In this document: positions 63,991 to 64,000 of the stretch, in pieces
Layout: each line of letters begins with the position of its first letter
How positions within the stretch are numbered: position 1 is the stretch's first letter
From: Megachile rotundata
Lineage: Eukaryota > Arthropoda > Insecta > Hymenoptera > Megachilidae
Assembly (NCBI RefSeq): GCF_050947335.1
Contig: NW_027473362.1
Coordinates: 992,001-1,056,000 of the forward strand
Direction: 5' to 3'
Length of the DNA stretch: 64,000 nt
The notes under the pieces: model-generated
Databases searched by the model: none
What the model was told of the DNA's origin: nothing
What the model saw: only the letters and a program-made list of their open reading frames with translations
Made by a program: the position numbers and the translations under genes

Positions 63991-64000
63991 AGTTATGTTA
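63991..64000 (+). repeat. Partial satellite monomer at the right edge
   Basis: The last ten bases, agttatgtta, begin the 441st monomer. The array therefore runs off the window on the right. The left edge begins exactly at the phase chosen here as monomer start, with no flanking unique sequence, so it probably runs off on the left as well. Neither end of the array lies within the window. Confidence 0.95.

Overview
The whole 64-kb window is one uninterrupted, head-to-tail satellite DNA array, all in the same orientation. The basic monomer is 141 bp, about 38% G+C in a consensus made by eye. Positions 1-63990 hold 440 monomers by my count: 346 of about 141 bp, 90 of 161 bp and 4 of 181 bp, followed by 10 bases of the next monomer. 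This tally plus the single-base indels I noted (net -10) reproduces the observed length exactly. I found no gene, tRNA, rRNA, mobile element, inverted segment, telomere repeat or unique sequence anywhere. Stops occur in all six frames within the consensus, so open frames are only short by-products of the repeat.

An array this long, this pure and with this monomer size points to a eukaryote, in centromeric, pericentromeric or other heterochromatin, assembled from long reads. The species cannot be named from the sequence. The monomer keeps 7 CpG where about 4.7 are expected from its C and G counts. That does not favour a heavily CpG-methylated genome and would fit many invertebrates, but only weakly.

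The structure is hierarchical. (1) The 141-bp monomer splits into seven units of 20, 21, 20, 20, 20, 20 and 20 bp, and at least four of these are visibly related. (2) The 161- and 181-bp forms are the same monomer with one or two more 20-bp units. (3) Monomers with particular diagnostic bases recur in the same order as blocks, as fresh tandem duplications (584, 866 and 1289 bp) and as dispersed near-identical copies (offsets 2940, 5177, about 16.4-17.0 kb and 24665 bp).

Regional layout: about 1.2-8.7 kb and 18.2-26.4 kb are two versions of one segment, differing by gain or loss of whole monomers. Between them, about 8.7-18.2 kb, lies a zone of nested block duplications rich in 161-bp monomers. 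About 26.4-35 kb is more uniform. About 35-64 kb carries a different set of variants (gcaagaatt, gatgtaatt, tgaacacagttc, aataaacaa, cgacacc) and all four 181-bp monomers. Segment 38.85-46.46 kb, and to a lesser degree 18.26-19.40 kb, is full of single-base indels absent from matching copies elsewhere, which looks like poorly polished sequence.

No gene system, defence locus or other coding system is present. The points of interest are the array's architecture, a conserved CENP-B-box-like 17-mer in most monomers, and signs of how the array grows.
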